Shown here one piece after another: positions 10,235-20,867 of a stretch of DNA of 64,000 nt. The stretch is from Parietichytrium sp. I65-24A. Its lineage: Eukaryota > Sar > Bigyra > Thraustochytrida > Thraustochytriidae. Location of the stretch: assembly GCA_012862575.1 (NCBI GenBank), contig BLSF01000087.1:3656-67655 (forward strand), written 5' to 3'. A program made the position numbers and the translations under genes. Numbering within the stretch: position 1 is the first letter of the stretch; each line of letters begins with the position of its first letter. The notes under the pieces were generated by a model. The model was not told the origin of the DNA. It did not search any database and saw only the letters and a program-made list of their open reading frames with translations.

Positions 10235-10742
10235 CTGTTTTTCCTTTCCGGCCTTTGTTTTCTGTTTTCAATACTACACAACTTTCGTAAAATCACAGCT
10301 TTGCTTTTTTTTAAATGTTTGAAAACGACTGCGAGAGAGAGAATACGAAGATCATGTCATTGCATCCTTTTCTTCTCAAAAATGTAGCAAAGGGGACAAA
10401 CGAGCACACGAAGGTATCACTGAAATCCTTAAACTTTGAACAGAGCGAAGTCATTATCTACGAACAGCTCAAGCTTGACGAATCTCGCGATCGTGTCACT
10501 CTTCGTGACTTTGCCCACTGGTTCGAACACGATTTAATCGTCTTACTTCAAATTTGGGCGGAAATAACGAGAGAGAGATAGCCCCTGGCAGATGTCCCGG
10601 AAATGCTCGGCTTTACCGGAACTCTATAGTTAATCTGACAGCCATTCTCGCTTGCTTTGCTCCATGAAATAAAAATTAAAAAAAACAAGAAAAATGTTGA
10701 ATAGCAAGTGGGAATAGTACGTTAAGAAAAAGGGGAAGAGAA
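10235..10742. other. Intergenic region
   Basis: AT-rich 3' flank of the kinase with a T-run at 10306-10312 and AATAAA-like AAATAAAAATT at 10666-10676. An open frame at 10315-10581 (88 codons with ATG) is Lys/Glu-rich and unmatched; it may be 3' UTR rather than a gene. Confidence 0.4.
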
Positions 10743-10982
10743 ATGATGATACCGACCTCGAAATTGGTTGTGCTGGCAATCGAGGTGATCTTGGCAATTG
10801 GACTAGCTATTCTCGTCATCATCCGGGCCACGAAGAAGAAGAAGAAGGCGTCGAGTTCCGATTCAGGCAGTACTAGTCTACCAGGAACCGCGACCGCGAC
10901 CACCACTGCCACCCCGGTCCCAGTCGATGCTGATTGCGGGCCATACTCTTCCGGGCCTATCGTGCCAGGTCCTAGATTTTAA
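10743..10982 (+). CDS. Small single-pass membrane protein, unknown
   Basis: A 79-residue protein starting MMIPTSK. Residues about 8-28 form one clear hydrophobic helix (LVVLAIEVILAIGLAILVII), followed by ATKKKKK, so the positive-inside rule puts the C-terminus in the cytosol. The rest is Ser/Thr/Pro-rich (TATATTTATPVPV). There is no separate signal peptide; the helix itself could act as a signal anchor. Its composition is unlike random sequence, but no family is recognised and the gene is short. Its 3' end faces that of the FHIP gene 117 bases away. Confidence 0.5.
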   Translation: MMIPTSKLVVLAIEVILAIGLAILVIIRATKKKKKASSSDSGSTSLPGTATATTTATPVPVDADCGPYSSGPIVPGPRF

Positions 10983-11099
10983 TGAATATGGCCCTTCAAG
11001 TTACACTGGCCGCACTCGCCATGGAACATGAACAGGTTTATTTATGGAAGGAAATTTCTATTATCGTTCAATCGAAGCGCTGGAAATCAAGGGAACAGA

Positions 11100-13907
11100 T
11101 CAAAGGGCATCGAGAAACTGAGTTGCAGAATTTGACGTGGCTAACTCCTGCTGCAGAATTGCCAGGTTTTGCTTCGCTTGCAGTATAGAAGCCAACTCTT
11201 TCAAAAATTCTTCCAAGACGATGTACGCTTGAACAAATTTGATCTTTGGCAGATCACCAATGTCCAGCTCCGTGCTGCGGGCCACCCCTCTCTCCTGCTC
11301 CCGTGCTTGGTGGCGCGTTGCGTTCTGGGACGAGCTGGGTAGCGCAAGCAACTTTGCTGCTACAGCACTTGAGCTTAGAGAGTCCTCCAATCTTCTTGAG
11401 CCCGGCTGAACACTCTCGTCTACGCCGAGCCTTTGTTTGATGGTCCGCTGCAAACTTTCAAACGAAGGGTCTTGCTTGTAATGTTCCAATCGGCTTTGCG
11501 CTTCGCGCCACACAGTAGCAAGGACACTTGAAAGCGTTCGAACGCCGTCCTTTGGAGTCAACACCTGGTCTAATGCGTCCAAGTCGCCCGTATAGATGGG
11601 CCCACGAAAGGACTCCCCCTCTCTTGCAACGATAAAATCTGAGAGGGACACTTCTTCCTGGAAGATATATGCGTGCAGGATTCGATGCGGGCATTGACTC
11701 AGTTGCGAAAAGATCCCGGTCAACACCAAGTTTTCTTCCAAAGAGCTGTCAAGCATTCTCTCCAATTTGTTTAACAAGAGCGAAAGGAAGAGTCCTTCTG
11801 AAAACGGTTTCTCCGACTCGGAGACTGACTTCCATACTTGCTCCGCGTGACTCTGCTGTTCTTCCGAGGAGGTCAGGCCGCTCCTAGAAAGAGGTTTTGC
11901 TGGCGACGCAATTCTCGAGTGAGACGTTGATACGAAGGAAGAGAACGCTGCAATCTTGGCGGCAGCAAGGCCTTGGCCATCGGTCAAGTATGATTCAAAC
12001 GCAACGAGGTCGCGGTGCTCCTGAGCACTTATGGATTTACGTTGCTTTATCGCTGCATAAGGTGGTGGTCGGGGGCTCTGAGGGTACTTGTCCAAAAATT
12101 CTACCGCCGTACTTCCACGCATTCGAGTTGGCGTTCCAGGCGTTGGCGTGGCCGACGAGGTGCCCGCGGTAGACTTTTTCGTGGGCGTTACAAATGCCGA
12201 GTTATTCAAGCTGTCTTCGTTATCTTCCACAGAGGAATTGGAACTTGCCGCACCGCTGGCCGCCTCGTCCACCAGGCGCAGGTGGTTTCCAGCGTACAGC
12301 TGGCGCAATACCAAACAGTGCAAGATGCGCGGGTCGTTGAACTCCAGCAAGCTGGAGAAGAGCTTGAGAGCCGCGGTCGAGAGTTGTGGTGCAACATCGT
12401 CAATCCGAAACAAAAGTGTCGCCTGCAACTGAGGGAGTGTTTGGTCCTCCACAGCCCCCTTCCCCGCCGTGCCAGTGGTTGTGGCGCCTTGCACGATTTG
12501 TTCTATATCTCTGTAGTCTGGCCTCAAGTCCGTAGACATGAGCATGGACACCAGAGACCACAGCAAAGGGCTCTGGAGTTCCAGCCCGGTACCTACCATG
12601 GTCTCCAATAGTGCACATACGGCAAGGACGGCATTGCGCTCCTTTGCCTCTCCCGTCTCCATGAGTGCTGGGACCACGACCTGCATGAAAAACATCTCCC
12701 GCACCACCCGCACAATCTCCGAGGACAGGATCTCTAGAGTCTTCGCTGTCTCTTGGAGCTGGCCGGCATTCAAGCCCTGATCAGCTGGGGGCTCTTCGGA
12801 CACTTTGCTCGAGCCTCCTTCAGGAGCATTTTCTACCTCTGTATCGACATCCTCGCTCTCCTCTTTTGCCCAATTCGAGTCGACCTCAAGTCCAACTGCG
12901 ACACCCGGAATAGAGATCGCGTTCGCGAATCGCCAAATCAAAGCAATTTGAGATTTTGTATTTCCCAGCGCTTGCGCCGAAGTAGATTTCGCGGGATGTT
13001 GTCGGTCGACAGTCGGGTCTGACTGTTGTTCAGAACCCGCGTCCTTCTCTAGCATGTTTAGATAATCGTTAAAAGCTCTGCCAAGTCCAACAGCGATAAT
13101 TTTGCAGAACTCAGTACTTTTCGCGATGTACTGGAGCAGATGCGCGTCACATATTGAAGCTGCGCACAGCGCGGCGTAGCGAGCTCGATTTCCGGTCTCC
13201 GAGTCATCCATGAGACTCGGTAAAATGGCTAAAAACATATCGAGCTGTTCTTGCCTCGTATTAGAAGCCGGTGTGTAAAAGAACTGCAGCTGTGAGGGAT
13301 CTTTCCGCATCTTGGTCCACAGAGTCTTGAGAAGAGCTACCAATCTCTCGCGAGCCTTTGCATTACCGACCTCTGCGCACACCCGAATGAGCTGACAAAG
13401 AGGTTGGTGTGCGCTCTTGTAAGGCAATAAAGGGTGGTGAACCTTTTCGATTATCCTGTGGACAGTCACTACGATTAGAGCCATCATCCCGCACGGTCGG
13501 TCCGCAAATCCTTTGGAGCACAGGTCGGCAAACACCCGATTCTCTAGCATGAATTCAAGGCACGCCTTGAGCGGTCCACGGTCGCCAGACCCTGATGGGT
13601 TCACGGGTCTACTGCCGGTTCTATTGTTTGAGTCTTTGAGCATCCCCAGATCCTCCCTGATAAGAATGCTCACCATCGCATCAAGATTGTCTGGAATATA
13701 AGTCCTACCAAGCAAACGCGGATCGTCCAAATTGACCTTGGCCTTTTGAACCAGCCCGGTGTGCTCCTCTTCCACACGTTGCCAAAGCTCCCGGAACTGC
13801 TCCACCGCGGGCCGTTCCGTCGCAGCTGGAGACACCGAAACAACCTTTTGGGCGAGCTCGCCTACCTTCTTCGTAAATTTATTGAACATCTTTGCCCCTC
13901 CCAACAC
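11100..13907 (-). CDS. FHIP: FHIP (FAM160/RAI16-like) FTS-Hook-interacting protein
   Basis: A single-exon protein of 935 residues (929 if the second ATG, MFNKFTKKV, is used). The N-terminal third matches the FAM160/RAI16-like fold of FHIP proteins, closest in feel to FHIP2: a helix with FRELWQRVEEEH, then CLEFMLENRVFADLC, then IEKVHHPLLPYKSAHQPLC, where the family has bridging helices and the LL-x-Y-x-x-HxP motif. The C-terminal block FLSLLLNKLERMLDSSLEEN followed by SQCPHRILHAYIF matches the conserved C-terminal helices. A Ser/Thr/Pro-rich linker with TPTKKS and TPTPGTPT lies between. In animals and fungi FHIP joins FTS and Hook proteins to connect vesicles to cytoplasmic dynein. It is transcribed divergently from the Q-rich gene across about 1.2 kb. 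Confidence 0.85.
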   Translation of the reverse strand: MLGGAKMFNKFTKKVGELAQKVVSVSPAATERPAVEQFRELWQRVEEEHTGLVQKAKVNLDDPRLLGRTYIPDNLDAMVSILIREDLGMLKDSNNRTGSRPVNPSGSGDRGPLKACLEFMLENRVFADLCSKGFADRPCGMMALIVVTVHRIIEKVHHPLLPYKSAHQPLCQLIRVCAEVGNAKARERLVALLKTLWTKMRKDPSQLQFFYTPASNTRQEQLDMFLAILPSLMDDSETGNRARYAALCAASICDAHLLQYIAKSTEFCKIIAVGLGRAFNDYLNMLEKDAGSEQQSDPTVDRQHPAKSTSAQALGNTKSQIALIWRFANAISIPGVAVGLEVDSNWAKEESEDVDTEVENAPEGGSSKVSEEPPADQGLNAGQLQETAKTLEILSSEIVRVVREMFFMQVVVPALMETGEAKERNAVLAVCALLETMVGTGLELQSPLLWSLVSMLMSTDLRPDYRDIEQIVQGATTTGTAGKGAVEDQTLPQLQATLLFRIDDVAPQLSTAALKLFSSLLEFNDPRILHCLVLRQLYAGNHLRLVDEAASGAASSNSSVEDNEDSLNNSAFVTPTKKSTAGTSSATPTPGTPTRMRGSTAVEFLDKYPQSPRPPPYAAIKQRKSISAQEHRDLVAFESYLTDGQGLAAAKIAAFSSFVSTSHSRIASPAKPLSRSGLTSSEEQQSHAEQVWKSVSESEKPFSEGLFLSLLLNKLERMLDSSLEENLVLTGIFSQLSQCPHRILHAYIFQEEVSLSDFIVAREGESFRGPIYTGDLDALDQVLTPKDGVRTLSSVLATVWREAQSRLEHYKQDPSFESLQRTIKQRLGVDESVQPGSRRLEDSLSSSAVAAKLLALPSSSQNATRHQAREQERGVARSTELDIGDLPKIKFVQAYIVLEEFLKELASILQAKQNLAILQQELATSNSATQFLDAL

Positions 13908-15125
13908 GATCTAATCGCCAGCAAACAGTGAGAATACGACGACCCCAATGACTATACCACCACCACCAGCAGCAGCAGCAGTTGATTTTCTGTGGCCCAA
14001 AGAAGTCAACTCTCTTTCTTGGAAACCAACTTTCCCAAGTCTGCCAAATGCCAATGTCGAGTGACTATCTATCTATCTATCTGACACAAACACAGACATA
14101 TATATATATATTTCGCGAGCGACTTTTTTCCGATACCTGGCTTCCACACAACGAGCGCCAACACACCAGCGCACCTCCGCGCGCACTCTCTTGTCGACGA
14201 CTTTCGAATTTGGACGTCTCCCCCGACTTCCGTCCTGGCAGCTTTCCATATATATTCCGTAAGTGGGCGTTCTCAGCGTTGAGCGCCGCCAGGAAAACTC
14301 TGTATGAAATTCAATGGTTGCTTGAGAGAGGTCAGGGGCGTGTGGCGGCGATAATTAATAATGGATGTCGGTGCGTTGTTCCATACTCGACTTCAGCGAA
14401 CAACGAATGCTCGTCGTCTTTCATCGAACACCTCATCGTTCACGTCCGACGAGCCATTCGCGCAGAACGATTCTTTCGTTCCTCAGCAAGAACGCTTCTC
14501 TTGTTCTCGAGCTCCTCCTTTGTTCGCCGGCCAAAAAAAAATCGGCCGAAAATCACGCGAAAATCCACGGGAAAAATGTTTGAAAAAAACCTCCGCTCCC
14601 CTACCCCTAGCTACCAATATCCTTAGCAGTCGCAGTGGCCTCGGGCTTTTTTCCCCCCTTCCTCTACTTCCTCTCCTCCCAGTTAACCCTTCTCCCTCAC
14701 AAGACACGGCGAGAAAAAAATTCACCGAGGCGTACGCTTCCACCCACAGTTTCCCACAGGTACGGTGGGAGGCGCGCCGCTCATCTTGAGGGTGCGCGCG
14801 AGCGAGCGAGGACCCCTCCTGCCACGCAGCGCCAACCGCCTTTTTTATATTTTTATTTTTTTCCGGGGACTCACTCACTCACTCACTCACTCATACCTTA
14901 CAAGGTGTACGCGCGCGAGAGAGAGAGAGACAGAGAGAGAGGGGACGTTTCGTTTGGGACGCAGTGGGACACATTGGGACAGTGGGACGATCGATCGCTG
15001 TGGGGGTTACCGCGGAGTGCCAGTGCAACAGTGTAAAAGTGTAAAGTGCTGTGGGGGACTGATTCAGCTAGGTGTGGGGGACTGATTCAGCTAGGTGTGG
15101 GGGACGAGAAAGAAAAGCAGAGGAG
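13908..15125. promoter_or_regulatory. Divergent intergenic region between FHIP and the Q-rich gene
   Basis: Contains CAG/CAC trinucleotide runs at 13957-13980, (TATC)n at 14065-14080, (TA)n at 14098-14112, CACTCACTCACT at 14873-14893, a (GA)n run at 14917-14940 and a 23-bp tandem repeat at 15051-15106 (GTGGGGGACTGATTCAGCTAG unit, two full copies plus part). This DNA must hold the promoters of both flanking genes. No TATA box can be assigned with confidence, although TATATATA occurs. Confidence 0.5.
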
Positions 15126-18100
15126 ATGGAGCAGGAAGCGACCGTTTCGGGCGTTGGTGAGAAGGAGACAGAGTCAAAGACAGAGACAGAGAAGAAGGTT
15201 GAGGACAGCGCGGGAGGCAAGAGTGTGTCGGAATCAGATGGTAGCGGAGGTGTTAGCGGTGTGAACGCAGGCGCTAGTAGTAATCTGAAGAATGTGGGGG
15301 GAAATGCAGATGGGAAGACGTCGGAAGCGAGCGATTTGAAATGGAATCACGAGGCCGGGATCGCGGAATCAGGTGTGGGGAATGGGGATGCTGGCCTGGG
15401 GAAGGCTGCGTCCGATTCTGTAGCTGATAGCAGCGATGCGTCGAAAGTGTTTCAGACGCTCATGGCGTCCACGTCGCCGAGGGCAGCTAGCGCTGTTCCT
15501 TCTCTTGCGGCTGGGCCTGCGAGCGCTCTGGCGGGACTCTCGACATTGAACGCGCTTCCTTCTCTCAATCAGCAACCCGCGCAGGAGTCGTCGTTCATGA
15601 CCAATAGCGATGCGCTGGAGTCGTTGATGAATTTGGCCAAGTCGTCCGGGTCGATTGATGGTGGAAATTCCGCGGCCGAGGGAAGCGGGATTGGCTTGGG
15701 CACTGCCCCAAATGTGTTCAATCCGGCGGCTTTGTCACAATTGGCGCCTTCCCAGTCCGAAGAGGAGCGTAAGTCTGCAACTGAGAAGCTGTTTTCTGCT
15801 TTGTCGGCGAACGCAATGCCCAACTCGCCCTCCACGGGGCTGAACCTGCTCGGTTCTTTGACTTCTGGGCAACCATCATCATTATCATCATCATCATCAT
15901 CGTCGTCGTCCTCCTCCTCCTCCTCGACATCGGGAGCAGGAGCAGGTGAGCGGCTCTCTTTCGGAGATTCTACTTCCAGTGTGGCACCTATTCTCTCGCC
16001 GCTCACAAAGCAAGGAAGCGGAGTCGACCTCTCTGGGCTGGTTGGTGGCTTTGCGAACAAGCCAGTCTCTTTGAGCGCTGCGAGTCTGTTGGAACCGAAT
16101 CGCACACAGCCTTTTTTGCCAAGCACATCACCCTTTGCTGCACTTTTAGGAGCTGCCACTGCAGCGCCAGCGGGTTCAACTCCGGTGAGCGGGGCGGCTA
16201 GTCAGTCAGCCACAGGCAATTCGACTGCAGTGCCTGACTCGGCGCCCGCAGAGCAAAACTTGCTCAACTCTGTTGCTGCGCGACAGGAGAATGAGAAAAG
16301 TGCAGATATGGCTGACCAAATGGATGAAGATGAAGAAGGCGATGTTAAAGTAAATGATGACGCAGAATCTAAGCTAGAAACTCGGTCCGCAGAAACAAGT
16401 CAGGCAGAATCAAATGTGAAGGATAGCCTCGAAGAGTCGACCATGGATGTCGAGGACAAGGATCAGGAACAGCAAAGTGGCGCCGTTGAGTCTGCGAGCA
16501 TCGAAGCGGCCAGTGGTAAAGGCGAAGACAAACCGCTCGACGCTAGCGTAGTGGACGGCTCTGGAGTGAACAACACGGATATGGCAACAACAAACACAAC
16601 TGATGATGCAGTCACTGAGCGAACAGAGGCTGGCAAAAAGACAGAAGAGGATGCTGAGATGCATATGGAGCCCGAAGAAAAGGTGACGGTGACGGATGGT
16701 GAGGGACACGCGCCAGAAGTAATTAACAAGGAGCTTGAAAAACACGCCAGCATGGATAGCTCTAACACAGTCCCTTCAGCTATCTCGGAGGAGGGCGACG
16801 AGGAGGCCGGAGCTGATGGTGTTCCTAAAATTGCAGAAGTTGACATGGCGCTGACCGATAGCTCTGTCACCAAGCCCGATCTTATTCTCGACGGCTCGCC
16901 AAAAGTGCCAATGGGAGACGACATAAAGATGCAAGAAGTGTCCCCCAAGTCTTTTAAAGAGCAGCCTGAATTTCCCGAGGAGAAGAACGTTGTTGATAAG
17001 GTGGTCGTTGCTGAAGAAGCCACAAGTGACATTAAAGAAGGGCCAACCAACTCCGAGTCAGGAGAGGTCGATGGGAGTGGAGGAAGCCAAGGCGACTTGA
17101 AAGCAACGAAAGAATCTGCTGTCAGCGCGGCCGGAGGGGACGGTCCGGACAGGATCCTCGAAACAGAAGCGGAAGCTGGCAAGGAAGCCGATGCCTCCGG
17201 TCCAATCGGAGGGGAAGATAAGGAGGCCGTCGCCGCAGTTGAAGGTGTCGTTATGTCTGAAGAGAATGGCAAGGACTTGAGTGGCGCGGCTCCACCTGCA
17301 GTGGAATCTGTAAAAGACGAGGAAGTCGTTGCGGGCAGCCTGGGGACTCAAAAGGATGATGATGGCGCAAATCTTGAAAAGGCAGACGGCGCTGGCGTAA
17401 ATGAGAGTGACGAGGTGATGGAGGACACCGTCGCGGATGCAACTACAAAGTCTGAGGAAATAACGAACGATGAGGCTACTAGAGAACAAAGCGCTCTTTC
17501 GTCCAGCAAGAGTGAAAAGAGTCCCGCGCATGAAGAGGAACCGGCAGCGAAAGAAGGAAATGATGGTATGGCCGAGGGAGAGGAGAAGGACGACGAGGAA
17601 AGGATGGACGTCGAGGAGTCGAGAGATGAGGATGCTTCAAATCTAAGGACTCTAGCGCAAGAGAGCGGCACTGCGGAAGAAGACTCGGCCAGAGGTGCCA
17701 ATCACGATGAAGCTATGGATAGTGCAAAGCCTCAAAATGATGTCAAAACGGAGGGCAACAACATGGAGGAGGAGTGCGGCATTTCTCTTCTTTCTATGGC
17801 GTCCCAGATGAGCAGTGCTGGCGGAGCTCGGAATCAGGAGGTCGGTGACACTGAGAGACAGGCTGCCGAAGCTCTGCTGTCCTCCAGAGCGCCTAAGAAG
17901 GAAAGAGTGGAGAAACCTGGCCCGGAAAATTCAGATCATGTAGAAGAGGAAATGGAGGATATAAAGGACACACCCGCCTCGGATGTACAGCCCAACTCAG
18001 TGGAGGATGGCGAAGAGCAAAGTGAGGAGATGATTGATGAAGAGGAAAATGAAGCAGAGAATGAAGATGAAAAGGAGACTGAAATCGAGGCGAAGGCCCC

Positions 18101-20372
18101 AAATAGCCGAGTGCCTCCTCCTCCTCCTCCTCCAAAGGAAGAAGCGACCTCTCGTCCGTCCAGCCAGCAGCTTCAGGCTCCTTCATTGCCGATTAATCTT
18201 GGGGAAGCTGTCGGCGAAGAGGTGGAGCTTTTGGAGGAAGAAGAAGAGGAGGAGGACCTCCCCGACGAAGTTGAACAGGAGGAAATCCCGCCACCTCCCC
18301 CTCCACCGCCACCGCCATCTGCTCGAAAACAAATTACAGAAGAGCAATCTGAGGCCCCTCCTCCTCCTCCGCCACCGCCACCACCACCACCACTGGCAAT
18401 TCCAGCGGGCGAAATGGCGTCAGGGTCGAAATCTGGCCGCCGTGTATCCAGCCACTCAGATGCAGCCGAATCTCAGGCGATCGATGCGGTCGTGAGCAAG
18501 GACGACTCTGGCAGGCGTAGTAGCAAGGGGGGGTCCAAGCGCCGAAGAAGTCAAGCCGACCCAAGCTCCGAGAGCAAATCTTCGAAAAGGAAAAATGAAG
18601 GGAAAAGCGAAAGCACTGTGCAGCAGCAGCAGCCGAGCAGCATTGCTGCGAGCAACCAATCGCGGAAAAACGCAGTACGGCAACGAGACAACACTTCCCA
18701 GGAGGCAGAGTCTGAAGAAGACAGCGACGACGATGTTGATGTGAACGAGGAGGAGTCTTCTTGGAGCCTTGACTCGTTACGAAAGCGTATCTTGGAATCT
18801 GATTGGGTGGACGACAGGGTCAAGTCTTGGTTTTCTGCGAAACGATTTGCTCGCTTGAAGATGGTGGAGGAAGTTGAAAAGTCTCGCAGCAGCAAAAAAA
18901 GGCAGTTCATGGATGCTTCAGAGAAGAAGTGGTTGCGTAACTTGCGCCAAATAATCACGGACGAAGATCGTGCAACGTATTACGCGCTCACCGGTCGCGA
19001 AGCAAAAATGCGCAAGCTGATGGAGCAACGCGGGGTATCTTCCGCGAGCAGTGGCAGAAAGCCCAGTCTTCTGGAGGCTGTGGGAATGTACGATCACTTG
19101 AAATCGAAGGCGCTTCCCGAGTTCCAGGCATCGATGCTCCGTCAGCAGAGGCAGCGGGTGCTGGAGCTGGAGGAGCGCCAGAAGCAGATTCAAAAGAAGA
19201 TGTACGATTTGACAATGCAGGAGCGCGCCATCCAACAGAACGGGATGACAGATGCCAACGCGGCGCAAAGTCTAACAGCCATTCAGGGTCAGCTGTCGAT
19301 GCTACGAGATGTTTTCTTTGAGGCCTCTGCGGAGTTCCAAGAGGAGGCTATGAGGCTTAATTTCGCGATCCAGCAGCTCCAGCTCCAGCAGCAGCAACAG
19401 CTTCAGCAACCAGCATCGTTGTACAGTCGGCAGCACCAGCAGGAGCAACTGATGCTCCAACAGCAGCAGCATGCGCAGTTGCAAATGCTGCAGCAGCAGA
19501 TTCAAGAGCACGTTCGAAACCAGCAAGTGCAGGCCCAAGCTCAGGCCCATGCACAAGCTCAGGCGCAAGCTCAAGCGCAGGCGCAGGCGCAAGGCCAGCT
19601 CGCAAGCGGTAAGCAGCATCTTGAAGAGCTCCAGGAGTCTCGAGCTGGAACCCCGCAGCAAACTGGTCGGCAGCGTCAACAGCAAGGGCGTCGGCAATCA
19701 GCACCTCCGCAGCAACAACCTCATCCTTTGCAGCCGACCCCTAAGGCTCAACCGCCCAACATGCCGCAACTAAACATCCCTCCGGAGGTTTTACAGTATC
19801 TGCAGGTGCCTCCAGAGGTGCTGCAGTTTTTGCAAAAGCCTCCGCACGAATTGACTCCCGCGCAGCAACAGCAACAGCGTCATATGCTCTTGCAGCTTCA
19901 GTACCAGCACCAGCAGGTTATGCAGCAGCACATGCAGCAACAGCAGGCGCAGCAGCAGCAGTTGCAAGCCGGCAAGAAGAAAGGCCAGGCGCAGCAAGTT
20001 GCCCCATCTCCAGCGCAGCGCGCTGGAGGGAAGCAGAAGAAGGGAGACGCCGGGATGGGAAAGCGTCAAACGTCTCAAGGCTCGCAGCAAGGATTCGCAG
20101 GAGGCGGCCCCGGGTTCCCGCCGCAAGCAGATGTTCCCGGGGCCATTGCGCCGACATCAAGTATAGAGGAAGCCAAGGTCGTACAGCAGCAAGTGCGTGA
20201 GAGCCTTCGTGTGTTGGAGAGTCAGCTGCGCGAGGTGTTGAAGAGGCCAAAGTCCCAGGAGCAAGAACTGACCGTGGCCATGTTGACTGGAAGGGTGAAC
20301 GAATTTCGCAATATGCAGCGGGAGCTTGACCACGTTTTGAGCCAAGAAGAGACGAAGCGGAAGCAACGTTAA
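15126..20372 (+). CDS. Very large acid-, Pro- and Gln-rich protein, unknown
   Basis: From the ATG at 15126 (MEQEATVSGVGEKETES) this is a single-exon protein of 1748 residues; an upstream in-frame ATG at 15072 lies inside a tandem repeat and is less likely. Order of regions: Ser/Ala/Gly-rich N-terminus with a poly-Ser tract (bases about 15877-15935); a long Glu/Asp/Ser-rich stretch to about 18080; three poly-Pro tracts at about 18110-18135, 18288-18320 and 18355-18395; a basic Ser-rich segment; a compact charged-helical block (about 18750-19030, SWSLDSLRKRILESDWVDDR) that is the only part that looks folded; coiled coil; then Gln-rich sequence with an (Ala-Gln) run at 19530-19595. The composition suggests a nuclear scaffold or transcription co-regulator, but that is inference only. 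Poly-Pro with no FH2 domain argues against a formin. Confidence 0.8.
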   Translation: MEQEATVSGVGEKETESKTETEKKVEDSAGGKSVSESDGSGGVSGVNAGASSNLKNVGGNADGKTSEASDLKWNHEAGIAESGVGNGDAGLGKAASDSVADSSDASKVFQTLMASTSPRAASAVPSLAAGPASALAGLSTLNALPSLNQQPAQESSFMTNSDALESLMNLAKSSGSIDGGNSAAEGSGIGLGTAPNVFNPAALSQLAPSQSEEERKSATEKLFSALSANAMPNSPSTGLNLLGSLTSGQPSSLSSSSSSSSSSSSSSTSGAGAGERLSFGDSTSSVAPILSPLTKQGSGVDLSGLVGGFANKPVSLSAASLLEPNRTQPFLPSTSPFAALLGAATAAPAGSTPVSGAASQSATGNSTAVPDSAPAEQNLLNSVAARQENEKSADMADQMDEDEEGDVKVNDDAESKLETRSAETSQAESNVKDSLEESTMDVEDKDQEQQSGAVESASIEAASGKGEDKPLDASVVDGSGVNNTDMATTNTTDDAVTERTEAGKKTEEDAEMHMEPEEKVTVTDGEGHAPEVINKELEKHASMDSSNTVPSAISEEGDEEAGADGVPKIAEVDMALTDSSVTKPDLILDGSPKVPMGDDIKMQEVSPKSFKEQPEFPEEKNVVDKVVVAEEATSDIKEGPTNSESGEVDGSGGSQGDLKATKESAVSAAGGDGPDRILETEAEAGKEADASGPIGGEDKEAVAAVEGVVMSEENGKDLSGAAPPAVESVKDEEVVAGSLGTQKDDDGANLEKADGAGVNESDEVMEDTVADATTKSEEITNDEATREQSALSSSKSEKSPAHEEEPAAKEGNDGMAEGEEKDDEERMDVEESRDEDASNLRTLAQESGTAEEDSARGANHDEAMDSAKPQNDVKTEGNNMEEECGISLLSMASQMSSAGGARNQEVGDTERQAAEALLSSRAPKKERVEKPGPENSDHVEEEMEDIKDTPASDVQPNSVEDGEEQSEEMIDEEENEAENEDEKETEIEAKAPNSRVPPPPPPPKEEATSRPSSQQLQAPSLPINLGEAVGEEVELLEEEEEEEDLPDEVEQEEIPPPPPPPPPPSARKQITEEQSEAPPPPPPPPPPPPLAIPAGEMASGSKSGRRVSSHSDAAESQAIDAVVSKDDSGRRSSKGGSKRRRSQADPSSESKSSKRKNEGKSESTVQQQQPSSIAASNQSRKNAVRQRDNTSQEAESEEDSDDDVDVNEEESSWSLDSLRKRILESDWVDDRVKSWFSAKRFARLKMVEEVEKSRSSKKRQFMDASEKKWLRNLRQIITDEDRATYYALTGREAKMRKLMEQRGVSSASSGRKPSLLEAVGMYDHLKSKALPEFQASMLRQQRQRVLELEERQKQIQKKMYDLTMQERAIQQNGMTDANAAQSLTAIQGQLSMLRDVFFEASAEFQEEAMRLNFAIQQLQLQQQQQLQQPASLYSRQHQQEQLMLQQQQHAQLQMLQQQIQEHVRNQQVQAQAQAHAQAQAQAQAQAQAQGQLASGKQHLEELQESRAGTPQQTGRQRQQQGRRQSAPPQQQPHPLQPTPKAQPPNMPQLNIPPEVLQYLQVPPEVLQFLQKPPHELTPAQQQQQRHMLLQLQYQHQQVMQQHMQQQQAQQQQLQAGKKKGQAQQVAPSPAQRAGGKQKKGDAGMGKRQTSQGSQQGFAGGGPGFPPQADVPGAIAPTSSIEEAKVVQQQVRESLRVLESQLREVLKRPKSQEQELTVAMLTGRVNEFRNMQRELDHVLSQEETKRKQR

Positions 20373-20867
20373 AGACGCGGAGGACTCACAGTGTCAATCA
20401 AGACTATCTGTACGCAAGACATGTATGCCTTTTGATTGATTGAGACAAACCCGGTACATACTACCCTGCACGTTTATCATTAGCACAAAAAAACAGACGT
20501 ATTGTATTACACATTTTTCTCGGCAGTTCTGACACCGCCGTGACTTTCTTTTTCGTTTCCGCACGATTTTGATGATCGGTTACTCGTGTGAATCCAATCA
20601 ACAACAGCGAATAGCGACCAAAAAAAAAAATAAGAAGAAGAATTTTTCAGAAAGAGACACAGGGGTAAACATTTTTTCATTTGGCAAAAAAAATAAGAGG
20701 TGCTTTTTGGCAAACTAACAGCATGGTTGAGGGGTAACAGGTATAGTGGTGTCTCTGAGGTCTTGTGTGCCACAATGATGCAAGTAATAACAACACAACA
20801 CAGTCTTGCATCATGGCGGGCCGGGCCGGGTCAGGTCAGAGGCCCCAGAGACAATAGCACAAGGTTT
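20373..20867. other. Convergent 3' intergenic region
   Basis: Lies between the 3' ends of two converging genes. A-rich runs occur at 20620-20640 and 20684-20698. No coding signal. Confidence 0.5.
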
